A stretch of DNA of 64,000 nt from assembly GCA_963809925.1 (NCBI GenBank), contig CAWELH010000003.1, positions 558,001-622,000 of the forward strand. Direction: 5' to 3'. Both the position numbers and the translations under genes were made by a program. The stretch's first letter is position 1; each line of letters starts with the position of its first letter. Below the pieces are notes generated by a model. The model saw only the letters and a list, made by a program, of their open reading frames with translations, was not told where the DNA came from and made no database searches. Of this stretch, positions 1-8,608 are shown in pieces. The DNA comes from DASQZK01 sp963809925. GTDB lineage: Bacteria; Bacteroidota; Bacteroidia; Bacteroidales; GCA-2748055.

Positions 1-1
1 G

Positions 2-205
2 AAGAAAATAGAGCTTTATTTTCTCGATGCTCAGGGAGAAGTTTTGTCCTCAAAAGAATATGGGGCATCAGGTGATCAATCGGCTGAAGCGGTTAATTAC
101 CTGAATGGGCGTATCGTTATTCTCGGCCGGAATACCAATTCGATCGATGTTAACAGCATGATAACCCTCATTAAAACCGACAGGGAAGGAAACCTCTGGA
201 ATTAG
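2..205 (+). CDS. C-terminal end of an unknown, probably secreted protein (5' end outside window)
   Basis: An open frame enters from the left edge and stops at TAG 203-205, giving 67 residues. The sequence is rich in Gly, Asn and beta-branched residues and reads like the last blade of a beta-propeller or other all-beta repeat (LYFLDAQGE, RIVILGRNTN, ITLIKTDREGN). That resemblance is an impression from composition and turn pattern, not a family assignment. There is no T9SS sorting domain at this C-terminus. The next gene starts 124 bases downstream on the same strand. An ORF on the opposite strand covering this stretch looks like a shadow. Confidence 0.5.
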   Translation, partial: KKIELYFLDAQGEVLSSKEYGASGDQSAEAVNYLNGRIVILGRNTNSIDVNSMITLIKTDREGNLWN

Positions 206-329
206 TAAGCCGACTACCAACCGGTTTTGACTTCGAAAACGGAACAAATTAAGTCCGTATTGCTTTCTTTGTGGAGGTGTCCTGATATTCGATATCCTTA
301 GATTAACATGGTACGCAAACGCCAAACCG

Positions 330-3300
330 ATGAAAAAATACCTGTTCCATATACTACTAATATCCGGACTGATTTTAGCTCATCCTGGAAAGGCACAGAG
401 TATTCAGATCTCCGGAAGCATCCTTACGAAAAACAGCGAACTTGATATCAGGACCGGCGGTGACACAATTTCACTCACTGTTTCAGGCGATTTTTGGGCC
501 CTTGATATCGGTAATGATAATTCCAATACCCGGGCGCTCATCAATGCGTTCACCGGTAACCTTGACTGGGGAAAAGTAACTACAGCACTTAATTATACAA
601 ACGTTACCCGTGTCAGCTATACCCTGGTTCATATCATACTCCCATCTGTGAGCACGTACAATATAAGCTCCGTGGAAACGGTCAGCCTTAAAGTGCCTGC
701 CACATGCTTTCTGTTTAAGATCTCGGGTACAATTGCTGGCGACAAAAAGTTTAAAATATCTGTCATATCGCCCACGGCCACGATCAACGATCCCGGACTT
801 TCAGAAGTAAATCTGAATGGTGCAAACCTGATGTTACAACTTGAGGAAGAGACTTTTTCAACAACTTCACCACCTGCCTCAGCTTTCATACATTCGGGCC
901 CCTCATCTGTTACCATCAGTGGGGTCATATACCAGTCATCCACAAAAGTTCTGCTCACACTGGGCTTTAACGGGAACATTGATACAGATATCACCAATTT
1001 CAAGATTACGGTTGCCGGATCCGTTCTTTCCGGGTTTATCCCACTCACTACCAACGGGATTACAATTACCGCTGTTGCGGAACCGGAAATCATTAATGTT
1101 TCCCTGCCTCAGGATACCTTCGGAATTGGCGAAAATGTGAGGGTTAGCATCGACGTTGGTGATGATCTTGGCAGGCATTATACATACTATTCCGGAACGG
1201 TGGCGGAAAGGACACTTGACAGTATTACAAGACAATCCGGTTCAACGTATTATGGTTATTTCAGAGTAAATGAGGGAGATACCGACTACTTCTATCCACA
1301 GCCCATCCCCGTTGTAAATCTCAGGCTGGATGCCGGTGTTATTCCGGGGATATCGTATAGCGGACAGATCAGTCAGAGTGGATACCTTATTGACGGACAT
1401 CCGCCACTCATCAATTATATGCAGGCACCAGGAAGCTTGCGGAAGATTGGCGATCAGGTAGATATTATCGTGTCAGCCGACGGTTCCAGCTATGCTGAAG
1501 TGCCGAATGAAACTCTTGTTAACTCAATACCTTCAAGTGATGCGAGGGTTGGACTTTTAAACCTGGGAAGTGGCGTGTATATTCTGCGATATACTGTGAC
1601 GGAGGGCGATAATGATGTCGGCCCCGGAGGTCTGACCGCGAAGCTCAGACTGAAAGATCTTGCTGGAAACAAAAGCTCTGTATTCACAGCTTTGACCTCC
1701 AATACAGTTGCAATAGATGCTAATTCCCCCGTCGTATCTAAAGTCACCGTGCCAGACAGTATTTTTTCCATCGGGGAAATTATTAATGCTAAGATTACCG
1801 CTGATGGAAGTGATTACACCTCGACCGGCGATACCTATATCAATGGTGTTCCAATTTCTTCCACAAAGGTCAATTTCACACATGTTTCTGGAAACTTGTA
1901 TAACCTGGCATATGTGGTCAGTAATAATGACCAGGAGGTTGAACCAAATACCATCGATATAAAGGTATACCTGAGAGATGCCGCAGGTAATATCAGCACG
2001 GTCTCACCTCCGGTCGATTTTAATTCACTTGCTATTTTCAGCAAACTTCCCACTGCGAAGCTCTCAGGTAATCATACCATCTGTGAAGGCGATTCAGCGG
2101 AACTCACTGCAAGCCTTACGGGTAATAAGCCGTGGGAGATTTATGTCACTGATGGTACTAACCTAAAGATATATTCCAATATATTCAATGCTAAGTTTAA
2201 ATTCTGGGTAAAACCAGTTGTGACATCCACGTATATAATAGCTTCAGTCACTGATTCAAGGGGACAGATCAACGAAGGTACCGGATCAGGCGAAGTTACG
2301 GTAAATCCGAAAACTCCGGTTCAGATCACAAATCTGAATACCAGTTACAATGTTGAAAGCGATCCTATTGCCTTGCAAGCTAACGTTTCGGGTGGCACTT
2401 TTACTGGCCCGGGAGTGAGCGGTCCTCCATGGTTCTTTGATCCGGGCATTGCCGGCACTGCTAATTCTCCACATATCATCCGGTATTCATATACCAATTC
2501 GAGCGGTTGTGCAAGTTTTGACACCGCCCTCGTGTTTGTGCTGGGAGCTAAGGGCGTTCTCTATGTTCCCAAAGATATTTATTGTAATTACAATAATCCT
2601 TTTACTGTAAGTGCCTCCAATGGAGCTGGTAATATCGGAACCTTTACCTTAAAGAACAGTTCCAATCAAACGGTGAACGGCTTGACCGATCATCATGATA
2701 ATACGGCCAGCATTGATCCGTCCTTACTCAATAGTGGGAATTATAACATACTATATCAATATGTGCAATTAGGGACAACCTTATCGTTAACCAAATCGTT
2801 CAGTATCGAAGCCGTTCAGAAACCACAGATAACGCTTCCTGTACAGAATACATTTTGTCAGAACGCACTATCAACAAGTCTTCGGAGTGACATTTCAACC
2901 GCCATATTTTCGGGTCCGGGTGTGACCGGAAACGTCAGCAATGGATTTGTTTTCAATCCATCTGAAGCCTTTCCCGGAGAAAACCTCATTACCTGTTCCA
3001 ACTCATCCACACATGGATGTGTCAGATCAACGACAAAGACGATAAATATTAACTATATCCCGGACGTAAATTTTACAACTGATAAAACTTGTGTTGGGGC
3101 TGAAGACACTGTGTTCTTTACAAATATTACAGAAAATAAATATACCATCTCATCATGGAAATGGGACTTTAACGATCCGTCAAGCGGAAGCGCTAACCAA
3201 AGTTCACTCGAATCTCCGTATCATATTTATTCCATCTCCGGATCAAAGAATATTACTCTCCGCGGAACGACGGATGCAGGTTGTAGTGACTCGCTTCTTA

Positions 3301-5132
3301 AAACTGTGAATTTCATTTCCAGGCCTTCAGGCACTTTCTGGGTTGCCAACGATTGTTTCATCGACGGCGATTCAACCATCTTTAAAAGCGGGATGGAACC
3401 TGCCTCTGAGATATCAAAATATACCTGGAAATTTTACCTTCCCGACGACCAGGTTAAGACAATTTCAGGTGGACCGACAATTACATATTTGCTGGGTGAA
3501 ACCGGGGAATATCACGTAGGGCTGGAAACTGAAACAGTTCCCGGATGCTCGCAAACTATTGATCAGAATGTATACCTCAAGCCTACAGTCTTGCTGGCCA
3601 GCACAAGTTATTTCGAGAATTTTGAAAGCACAAACGGAAAATGGATCTCCGGCCAGGATTTGAAGTCACAATATATAGGATGGAAGTATGGAGTACCTGA
3701 TTACCAGGGTTTGGGCGATAATACAACAAAAGCCTGGTATATACAACATACTGCCAATGCAGGAGTGGAAAAATCCTTTATGTACTCCCCATGTTATAAT
3801 TTCACGGGGCTGGACCGTCCGATGATCAGGATGAACATATTCCGCAGTATGGTTAATAATACAGAGGGTGCCGTTCTTCAGGGTTCATTGGATAATAATA
3901 ACTGGATTACCATCGGAAATCTGACCGATGGTATTAACTGGTACAATTCTGACCAGATCACAGGTCTGCCTGGTACCGCCGGAAAGGGATGGACCGGAAT
4001 GGTTCCGTTCAATCCTGATACCGCCTGGGTTGAAGCTCGCCATGACCTGAATATTCTGGCCGATTCTTCTCAAGTCAGACTCAGAATTGCATTTACAAGC
4101 GATAACAATGTGACTTCTGGAAATGAAGGTTTTGCCTTTGACAATGTTTGGATTGGACCCAGAACGCGTAAGGTTTTACTGGAGCACTTTACAAACGGTT
4201 CTGATACTCACAGCCGCACTGTAAATTCAAACGTGAATTTTATTTTTAACAAGAATTACAAAGACCTCGTTAAACTCGAATACCACACCGATTTCCCGGG
4301 GTTTGATCCGTTTAACGAGCAGAATCAAGCCGTACCGGCCACACGAACCTTTTATTACGGGATTTCGTCCGTTCCCTTTTCCATCCTTGAAGGTGGCGAA
4401 CAGGGGACCATGAGGTTTGACTACATGACTTCATCATTAACAGAGGGTGACGTAAATATTGAATCATTGACTGACCCGAAATTCAAGCTCAAACTTTCAG
4501 TTCAGCAAAGTGGAGGAAGTGTTTCAGCCAGTGTAGATGTCATTGCTCTTTCAAACCTTGCTCCTGACGAGCGCATTCTTCAGGTTGCAGTATACGAAAA
4601 GCTGGTAACGGATGTAACCACCCAAAATGGAGAAAACAGCTTTTTACACATTATAAAAGCATTTCTCCCCAACGCCGCAGGTACTGCTATCTTTGACGGA
4701 TGGACTAAAGGGGAAACCAAAAATTATCAGTTCAACTGGGAAATTGAAACCGTGTATGATCCTTCGATGATCAGAGTTGCAGCGTTTATTCAGAATGACA
4801 ACACCAGGGAGATTTACCAGGCCATTACTGATGATACCACAAACTTTACGACGGCGACAAACGCGGTTCAGGCGGGTATGACCAAATTGTACCTATATCC
4901 CAATCCAGCCATGGACCGGACAAGCGTTTATCTCAGTACTGAGGGTCACAAGGATTATACAATTGAATTTTTCGATCAGCTTGGCAGAATGGTACTTTCA
5001 ATGAAGTGGTATGACGGTGATATCGTGAGAGACGTAGATCTTACTGGGATGCAACGTGGCATCTACTACATACGGCTAAGAGACAACCACGGCAATCTGA
5101 GAGGGTATAGCAAGCTGGTGATCCTGAAATAA
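330..5132 (+). CDS. Large secreted multidomain protein with PKD, MAM-like, Omp28-like domains and a type A T9SS sorting domain
   Basis: The 1600-residue product starts with a Sec signal peptide (MKKYLFHILLISGLILAHPGKAQ). Residues about 25-900 are immunoglobulin-like beta repeats; similar blocks (e.g. APGSLRKIGDQVDI, VPDSIFSIGEIIN) recur. A PKD-type domain lies near 912-990 (WKWDFNDP, then YHIYSISGSKNITL). A jelly-roll, MAM-like segment follows at about 1090-1280. Residues about 1280-1510 resemble the thioredoxin-like fold of Omp28-related outer membrane proteins (VLLEHFTN), but the usual CxxC position reads NGSDTH, so it is probably not redox active. The last 80 residues form a type A T9SS sorting domain (LYLYPNPAMDRTSV ... 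GIYYIRL ... KLVILK). Inference: exported through T9SS and surface-anchored or released; an adhesin or matrix protein is likelier than an enzyme. It is monocistronic and convergent with the flavodiiron gene. Confidence 0.8.
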   Translation: MKKYLFHILLISGLILAHPGKAQSIQISGSILTKNSELDIRTGGDTISLTVSGDFWALDIGNDNSNTRALINAFTGNLDWGKVTTALNYTNVTRVSYTLVHIILPSVSTYNISSVETVSLKVPATCFLFKISGTIAGDKKFKISVISPTATINDPGLSEVNLNGANLMLQLEEETFSTTSPPASAFIHSGPSSVTISGVIYQSSTKVLLTLGFNGNIDTDITNFKITVAGSVLSGFIPLTTNGITITAVAEPEIINVSLPQDTFGIGENVRVSIDVGDDLGRHYTYYSGTVAERTLDSITRQSGSTYYGYFRVNEGDTDYFYPQPIPVVNLRLDAGVIPGISYSGQISQSGYLIDGHPPLINYMQAPGSLRKIGDQVDIIVSADGSSYAEVPNETLVNSIPSSDARVGLLNLGSGVYILRYTVTEGDNDVGPGGLTAKLRLKDLAGNKSSVFTALTSNTVAIDANSPVVSKVTVPDSIFSIGEIINAKITADGSDYTSTGDTYINGVPISSTKVNFTHVSGNLYNLAYVVSNNDQEVEPNTIDIKVYLRDAAGNISTVSPPVDFNSLAIFSKLPTAKLSGNHTICEGDSAELTASLTGNKPWEIYVTDGTNLKIYSNIFNAKFKFWVKPVVTSTYIIASVTDSRGQINEGTGSGEVTVNPKTPVQITNLNTSYNVESDPIALQANVSGGTFTGPGVSGPPWFFDPGIAGTANSPHIIRYSYTNSSGCASFDTALVFVLGAKGVLYVPKDIYCNYNNPFTVSASNGAGNIGTFTLKNSSNQTVNGLTDHHDNTASIDPSLLNSGNYNILYQYVQLGTTLSLTKSFSIEAVQKPQITLPVQNTFCQNALSTSLRSDISTAIFSGPGVTGNVSNGFVFNPSEAFPGENLITCSNSSTHGCVRSTTKTININYIPDVNFTTDKTCVGAEDTVFFTNITENKYTISSWKWDFNDPSSGSANQSSLESPYHIYSISGSKNITLRGTTDAGCSDSLLKTVNFISRPSGTFWVANDCFIDGDSTIFKSGMEPASEISKYTWKFYLPDDQVKTISGGPTITYLLGETGEYHVGLETETVPGCSQTIDQNVYLKPTVLLASTSYFENFESTNGKWISGQDLKSQYIGWKYGVPDYQGLGDNTTKAWYIQHTANAGVEKSFMYSPCYNFTGLDRPMIRMNIFRSMVNNTEGAVLQGSLDNNNWITIGNLTDGINWYNSDQITGLPGTAGKGWTGMVPFNPDTAWVEARHDLNILADSSQVRLRIAFTSDNNVTSGNEGFAFDNVWIGPRTRKVLLEHFTNGSDTHSRTVNSNVNFIFNKNYKDLVKLEYHTDFPGFDPFNEQNQAVPATRTFYYGISSVPFSILEGGEQGTMRFDYMTSSLTEGDVNIESLTDPKFKLKLSVQQSGGSVSASVDVIALSNLAPDERILQVAVYEKLVTDVTTQNGENSFLHIIKAFLPNAAGTAIFDGWTKGETKNYQFNWEIETVYDPSMIRVAAFIQNDNTREIYQAITDDTTNFTTATNAVQAGMTKLYLYPNPAMDRTSVYLSTEGHKDYTIEFFDQLGRMVLSMKWYDGDIVRDVDLTGMQRGIYYIRLRDNHGNLRGYSKLVILK

Positions 5133-5243
5133 ATCACGTTTCCGGAACATGGAAAACGGATGCTTACGCTAGTGTATGCAAAGTACGTTTAAATGTAATA
5201 TACAAGACATGAAAATCGTTCCGGGACCACAGGCGGGGCTGAC

Positions 5244-6464
5244 TTAGTCTTTGAGCTCCCTCGCAAGAACATGCGCACCGAAGGTCTTGCCAAATTCGAA
5301 CAACCGCTCACTTTTTCCTTCAAAGGGGTAGAATTTTTCACTCAGACCTTCCATAACGATATTCAGCTTTAGATTCTTCAGATGATCACCGATAAGCTGG
5401 ACGGCTTCTCCGCTCCAGCCGTACGATCCAAATGCCGTGGCCACTTTGCCTTTGTCTCGGATAGGATTGATAACGGAGAACATGCGGTAAACAGGAAGTA
5501 GTGTATTTTGATTGATGGTGGGAGAGCCGATGATGATCCCGTCACTTCGGGAAATCAAGGCCTCTATATCGCCAAGAAGGGCATTTTCCAGATCCATGGA
5601 TTCAACATGGATGTCACCGGCAGACCGAAGTCCTTCTTCAATTTTAAGTGCCATTTCCCGGGTATAGCCATAGGCAGATATGTAAGCCAGAAAAACCCGG
5701 TTGTTTGATGGCCTGGTTTCTTCCAGGTACTCCCTGGCGTATTTCTCAGACAGGTTAACATATTTTTCCCAGTTTTCCCTGAGGATGGGGCCATGCCCCG
5801 GACACACCATGGCAATATCCAGCGGCCTGATCTTCTCTATGGCTTTCAGCATAAATTTACTGAATGGTTTCAGGATAACATCAAAATAATATTTGAATGC
5901 ATCATCATAATCACCGGTAAGGTCGTTGAACATGTCTTCATGACAAAAATGTGCACCAAACGAATCACAGGTGAACAACAGGCGGTCTTCTTCGAGATAA
6001 GTATAGATAGTATCGGGCCAGTGGAGATTCGGGGCACCAATGAACCGCAGTGTTTTATTCCCAAGATCCAATACATCACCATCTTTGACCTTCAGTGATT
6101 TGAAAGGACTACCTATAATCTCACTGAGATAGTTGAGGGCCTGACCGCTGCCAACGACCGTGGCGTCGGGTGCCAGTTCAAGAAGATGCTTTAAGTTTCC
6201 GGAATGATCGGGCTCAGTGTGGTTGCAAATGATGTATTCGATTTCTTCAGGCTTGCATACTTTCCTGATTTTCTCAAAATATACATCGCGGAAAGTTTCC
6301 TTCGTTGTCTCTATTAACGTTTTTTTTGTTGAGTTGATGAAATAGGAATTGTAGGTGGTCCCATATTCTGTTGACATCACGATATCGAAGGAAACGATAT
6401 CTCTGTCTAAAATACCAATCCATTTTACATCATCGGTTACGGGGAGGACTTTGTTATCGATCAT
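5244..6464 (-). CDS. Flavodiiron protein (FprA family A-type flavoprotein)
   Basis: The 406-residue product has the two-domain layout of flavodiiron proteins: an N-terminal metallo-beta-lactamase-like diiron domain with the HxExD-type ligand set (residues near NHTEPDHSG) and later His/Asp ligands (CDSFGAHFC, CPGHGP), then a C-terminal flavodoxin domain (FLAYISAYGYTREMA, FGSYGWSGEA) that binds FMN. Members reduce O2 and/or NO to protect cells under low oxygen; which substrate dominates cannot be read from the sequence. The frame is open to 6530, but I place the start at 6464: a promoter (TTG-N19-TATTTTTG, 6489-6518) lies between the two candidate ATGs, so the upstream one would not be transcribed. 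The extra residues would also be a non-homologous hydrophobic stretch. A small Cys-rich secreted protein is the upstream neighbour. Confidence 0.93.
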   Translation of the reverse strand: MIDNKVLPVTDDVKWIGILDRDIVSFDIVMSTEYGTTYNSYFINSTKKTLIETTKETFRDVYFEKIRKVCKPEEIEYIICNHTEPDHSGNLKHLLELAPDATVVGSGQALNYLSEIIGSPFKSLKVKDGDVLDLGNKTLRFIGAPNLHWPDTIYTYLEEDRLLFTCDSFGAHFCHEDMFNDLTGDYDDAFKYYFDVILKPFSKFMLKAIEKIRPLDIAMVCPGHGPILRENWEKYVNLSEKYAREYLEETRPSNNRVFLAYISAYGYTREMALKIEEGLRSAGDIHVESMDLENALLGDIEALISRSDGIIIGSPTINQNTLLPVYRMFSVINPIRDKGKVATAFGSYGWSGEAVQLIGDHLKNLKLNIVMEGLSEKFYPFEGKSERLFEFGKTFGAHVLARELKD

Positions 6465-6488
6465 TTTCAGGGTGGTTTCTTTTGTCAG

Positions 6489-6518
6489 CAAAAATAGGAA
6501 ATAACCAGTATTTATCAA
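6489..6518 (-). promoter_or_regulatory. Bacteroidota-type promoter of the flavodiiron gene
   Basis: On the minus strand TTG (6516-6518) is followed after exactly 19 bases by TATTTTTG (6489-6496), matching the Bacteroidota -33/-7 pattern (TTTG-N19-21-TAnnTTTG). The expected transcription start near 6482 gives a leader of about 18 bases to the ATG at 6464. The -33 box touches the T-tract of the upstream gene's terminator. Confidence 0.6.
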
Positions 6519-6549
6519 TAAAAAAACCATCCATGTGAGTGGATGGTTT
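6518..6549 (-). terminator. Rho-independent terminator of the small Cys-rich gene
   Basis: Perfect 10-bp inverted repeat (6524-6533 with 6540-6549, loop of 6), followed on the minus strand by a T-run. It lies 22 bases past the stop codon of the gene ending at 6571. Confidence 0.8.
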
Positions 6550-6570
6550 CCCTGATAAATTGGTTATGGA

Positions 6571-6834
6571 TTATTTCTTTTTATCCTTGCTTTTGTCGCA
6601 ACATGTCCCTGATGATTTGCAATCGCTTTTGGTTGTACATGATTTCTGTTCACAAGCAGTTGCACTGGTTTTCTTTTCGTCCGTTTTTGCGGTGGCCTGG
6701 GCTTTGTCCAATTTTGGTTTTTCATCCTTAACCTTCATGGTGATGATGGTTTCGGCATTATTCACGGCAAGTAGTGGAGTTGAAGTTGCACCTACAAAGG
6801 TGACGATTGCGATGATGGCCAGTATTTTTTTCAT
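6571..6834 (-). CDS. Small exported protein with a Cys/Lys-rich tail, function unknown
   Basis: The 87-residue product begins with a clear signal peptide (MKKILAIIAIVTFVGATSTPLLA). The mature part is charged, and its end carries five cysteines (CEQKSC, SDC, TCC) followed by a Lys-rich tail (DKSKDKKK). No family is recognised. The Cys cluster could bind a metal or form disulfides after export; this is inference from composition only. It has its own promoter (6861-6868) and terminator (6518-6549), so it is a monocistronic unit upstream of the flavodiiron gene. Confidence 0.7.
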   Translation of the reverse strand: MKKILAIIAIVTFVGATSTPLLAVNNAETIITMKVKDEKPKLDKAQATAKTDEKKTSATACEQKSCTTKSDCKSSGTCCDKSKDKKK

Positions 6835-6860
6835 TGTTTAATATTTTAACGGTTTATTTT

Positions 6861-6868
6861 CAAATATA
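6861..6868 (-). promoter_or_regulatory. -7 box (TATATTTG) of the small Cys-rich gene
   Basis: Perfect TAnnTTTG on the minus strand, with its 3' end 27 bases before the ATG at 6834. No clear -33 TTTG is seen. Confidence 0.45.
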
Positions 6869-6916
6869 GACATAGGAAGCCGGAGTGGCTGTTAAGGAAT
6901 AGTTAAATCGATGATT

Positions 6917-7588
6917 TTAAACCTTTATTAACCTGGCAACCGGAGTGATATTTCCTTTTACTTTTTGGCCTATTTCAACCTCCACGTCAGTACCTGTGGG
7001 AAAGAAGAGATCTACCCTGGAGCCAAATTTGATAAAGCCCAGCTCATCTTCAGTTCTTACTCGCTGATTTTCGCGTGCATAACATACTACCCTCCGGGCA
7101 ACATATCCGGCGATCTGTCTGAAGAGAACTTTCTGTGCATCCTGTGATTCAATTACCACCGTAGTTCGTTCATTCAGTACTGACGATTTAGGATGGCGGG
7201 CAACCAGGTATTTGCCCGGGTGGTATTTAACGTAAATAATTCGTCCATTTGAGGGGTACCAGTTAATGTGGACATCCCATACCGACATAAAAATGGAGAT
7301 CTGAAGCCTTTTGTCACCGAAGTATTCATCTTCTTCCGTTTCCTCGATGGCAACAACGGTACCATCAGCAGGAGAATAAAACACACCTTCCTCATGGGTG
7401 ATATGTCTGACCGGTTTTCTGAAGAACCGAAGTACAAAAATCATGAAGAGCACACTGGGAAGGAGCACAGCATAGAAAAGCAGGCTGTCTTTACCGGCTG
7501 AATACCCTGTAAGGAGATTCACGACAGCAAGAATAAGTGTCAGGCTCATAATGATCCTGTATCCTTCATGGTGAATTCGTAGGTTCAT
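6917..7588 (-). CDS. psd: Phosphatidylserine decarboxylase family protein
   Basis: The 223-residue product has two N-terminal membrane segments (about residues 12-55), then the decarboxylase domain with FYSPADGTVV, ISIFMSVWDVHINWYP (the conserved His region) and the C-terminal self-cleavage motif IKFGSRVD. The serine of that GS pair (Ser190) is expected to be converted to the pyruvoyl cofactor when the proenzyme cleaves into beta and alpha chains. The enzyme turns phosphatidylserine into phosphatidylethanolamine at the inner membrane. Its length matches the short family class found in Bacteroidota rather than the longer E. coli enzyme. It lies 3 bases after cdsA, whose product supplies CDP-diacylglycerol for phosphatidylserine synthesis. 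It is the last gene of the rsfS-ftsH-DUF2007-cdsA-psd run. Confidence 0.92.
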   Translation of the reverse strand: MNLRIHHEGYRIIMSLTLILAVVNLLTGYSAGKDSLLFYAVLLPSVLFMIFVLRFFRKPVRHITHEEGVFYSPADGTVVAIEETEEDEYFGDKRLQISIFMSVWDVHINWYPSNGRIIYVKYHPGKYLVARHPKSSVLNERTTVVIESQDAQKVLFRQIAGYVARRVVCYARENQRVRTEDELGFIKFGSRVDLFFPTGTDVEVEIGQKVKGNITPVARLIKV

Positions 7589-7591
7589 GAT

Positions 7592-8404
7592 TTAGGATAT
7601 TAATAAAGACAGATAAAGGTAAACAAATGGAACAGAAAAAAGAACGGAATCAAACCTGTCAAGAATACCTCCGTGACCCGGCAGAAATTTTCCGGAGTCC
7701 TTCACAGCTGCATTCCTTTTCATTGCCGACTCGATGAAATCACCGGCAGTGGCTGTTATTACTATAATAACTGCTAATCCAGCCCATTCAATAAATGTCA
7801 GCCTGGAAAAAAACAATGATGCCACGTACGACATACTGATGGCAAAGATAAGTCCACCACCAAATCCTTCCCATGATTTTTTTGGAGAAAGGGAGGGCAT
7901 GATCCTGTGACGTCCGACAAGCACGCCGGTGATATAGGCGAACGAATCGTATGTCCATAAAAGGATGAAGAATCCGAATAGGAGGTGGTAGTCATAGTAG
8001 CCGTCATAGAAACAGATGAATGGAATGAGCGATAAAGGGAGTAATACATAAAACAGTCCGGAGGTAATTGAGACAAAATTTGTGGTGAATTTGTCGGGAT
8101 CCCGGAACAAGTTGATAGCCTGAAGTAAAAGAATAATAGCAATATCAGCAAGCAACCATTTATACCCGGCTGTGCCCGAAGCAACGAAAAAATTCATCGT
8201 AATGATCAGCCATCCGCCAATGATGTTGAAGCGTGTAAAATTGCCACGATCAGAAATGCCAACCAGACTAAAAAACTCTGAAAGAGCGAAGGTGGAAATG
8301 AATAGCAACAGGGTAAGCAGCGTGTATTTATGGAACCAGACAGCTGTTAACATGACCGCTACAAATAGGAAGCCGCTAAGTGTCCGTTGTGTGAATTCTT
8401 TCAA
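7592..8404 (-). CDS. cdsA: Phosphatidate cytidylyltransferase (CDP-diacylglycerol synthase)
   Basis: A 270-residue polytopic membrane protein with about seven or eight hydrophobic segments. The family signature is at the C-terminus: ESAMKRNAAVKDSGKFLPGHGGILDRFDS, split here as SAMKRNAAVKDS and LPGHGGILDRFDS, with the conserved Lys-Asp and Asp residues that bind metal and CTP. It makes CDP-diacylglycerol from phosphatidate and CTP, the branch point to phosphatidylserine and phosphatidylglycerol. The start overlaps the stop of the upstream DUF2007 gene by 4 bases and the downstream psd begins 3 bases after its stop, so translational coupling is likely. Confidence 0.95.
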   Translation of the reverse strand: MKEFTQRTLSGFLFVAVMLTAVWFHKYTLLTLLLFISTFALSEFFSLVGISDRGNFTRFNIIGGWLIITMNFFVASGTAGYKWLLADIAIILLLQAINLFRDPDKFTTNFVSITSGLFYVLLPLSLIPFICFYDGYYDYHLLFGFFILLWTYDSFAYITGVLVGRHRIMPSLSPKKSWEGFGGGLIFAISMSYVASLFFSRLTFIEWAGLAVIIVITATAGDFIESAMKRNAAVKDSGKFLPGHGGILDRFDSVLFSVPFVYLYLSLLIS

Positions 8405-8604
8405 TTTTCGAATTTCTTAATAAGAACCTTAGCCCTGATCACATCGTCCCTGTTCACGTATACTTCAACACTTCCAAAATGATAACTCGAATCCTGCTTA
8501 TTCACAGAGAAGGCTGCAATTCCGTTATCAAATAAATACTGCTTCAGCAGTTCAGCATGAAAAACCTGGTTTGTTCTATATACCACGACCAAGTTATCTG
8601 ACAT
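8401..8604 (-). CDS. DUF2007-type small protein (putative signal-transducing protein)
   Basis: The 67-residue product matches the DUF2007 pattern: an opening strand (LVVVYRTNQVFHAELLKQYL), a short central part (IAAFSVNKQDS) and VEVYVNRDDVIRAKVLIKKF. Members are ferredoxin-like alpha/beta folds with no proven biochemical activity. It sits between ftsH (4-base gap) and cdsA (4-base overlap), so it is co-translated with membrane quality-control and lipid genes. No signal peptide or membrane segment. Confidence 0.8.
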   Translation of the reverse strand: MSDNLVVVYRTNQVFHAELLKQYLFDNGIAAFSVNKQDSSYHFGSVEVYVNRDDVIRAKVLIKKFEN

Positions 8605-8608
8605 ATGT

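Noticed and set aside
2286..2474. Short minus-strand ORFs inside the 1600-residue protein gene
   Set aside because: All lie within a continuous frame with clear domain structure at both ends.
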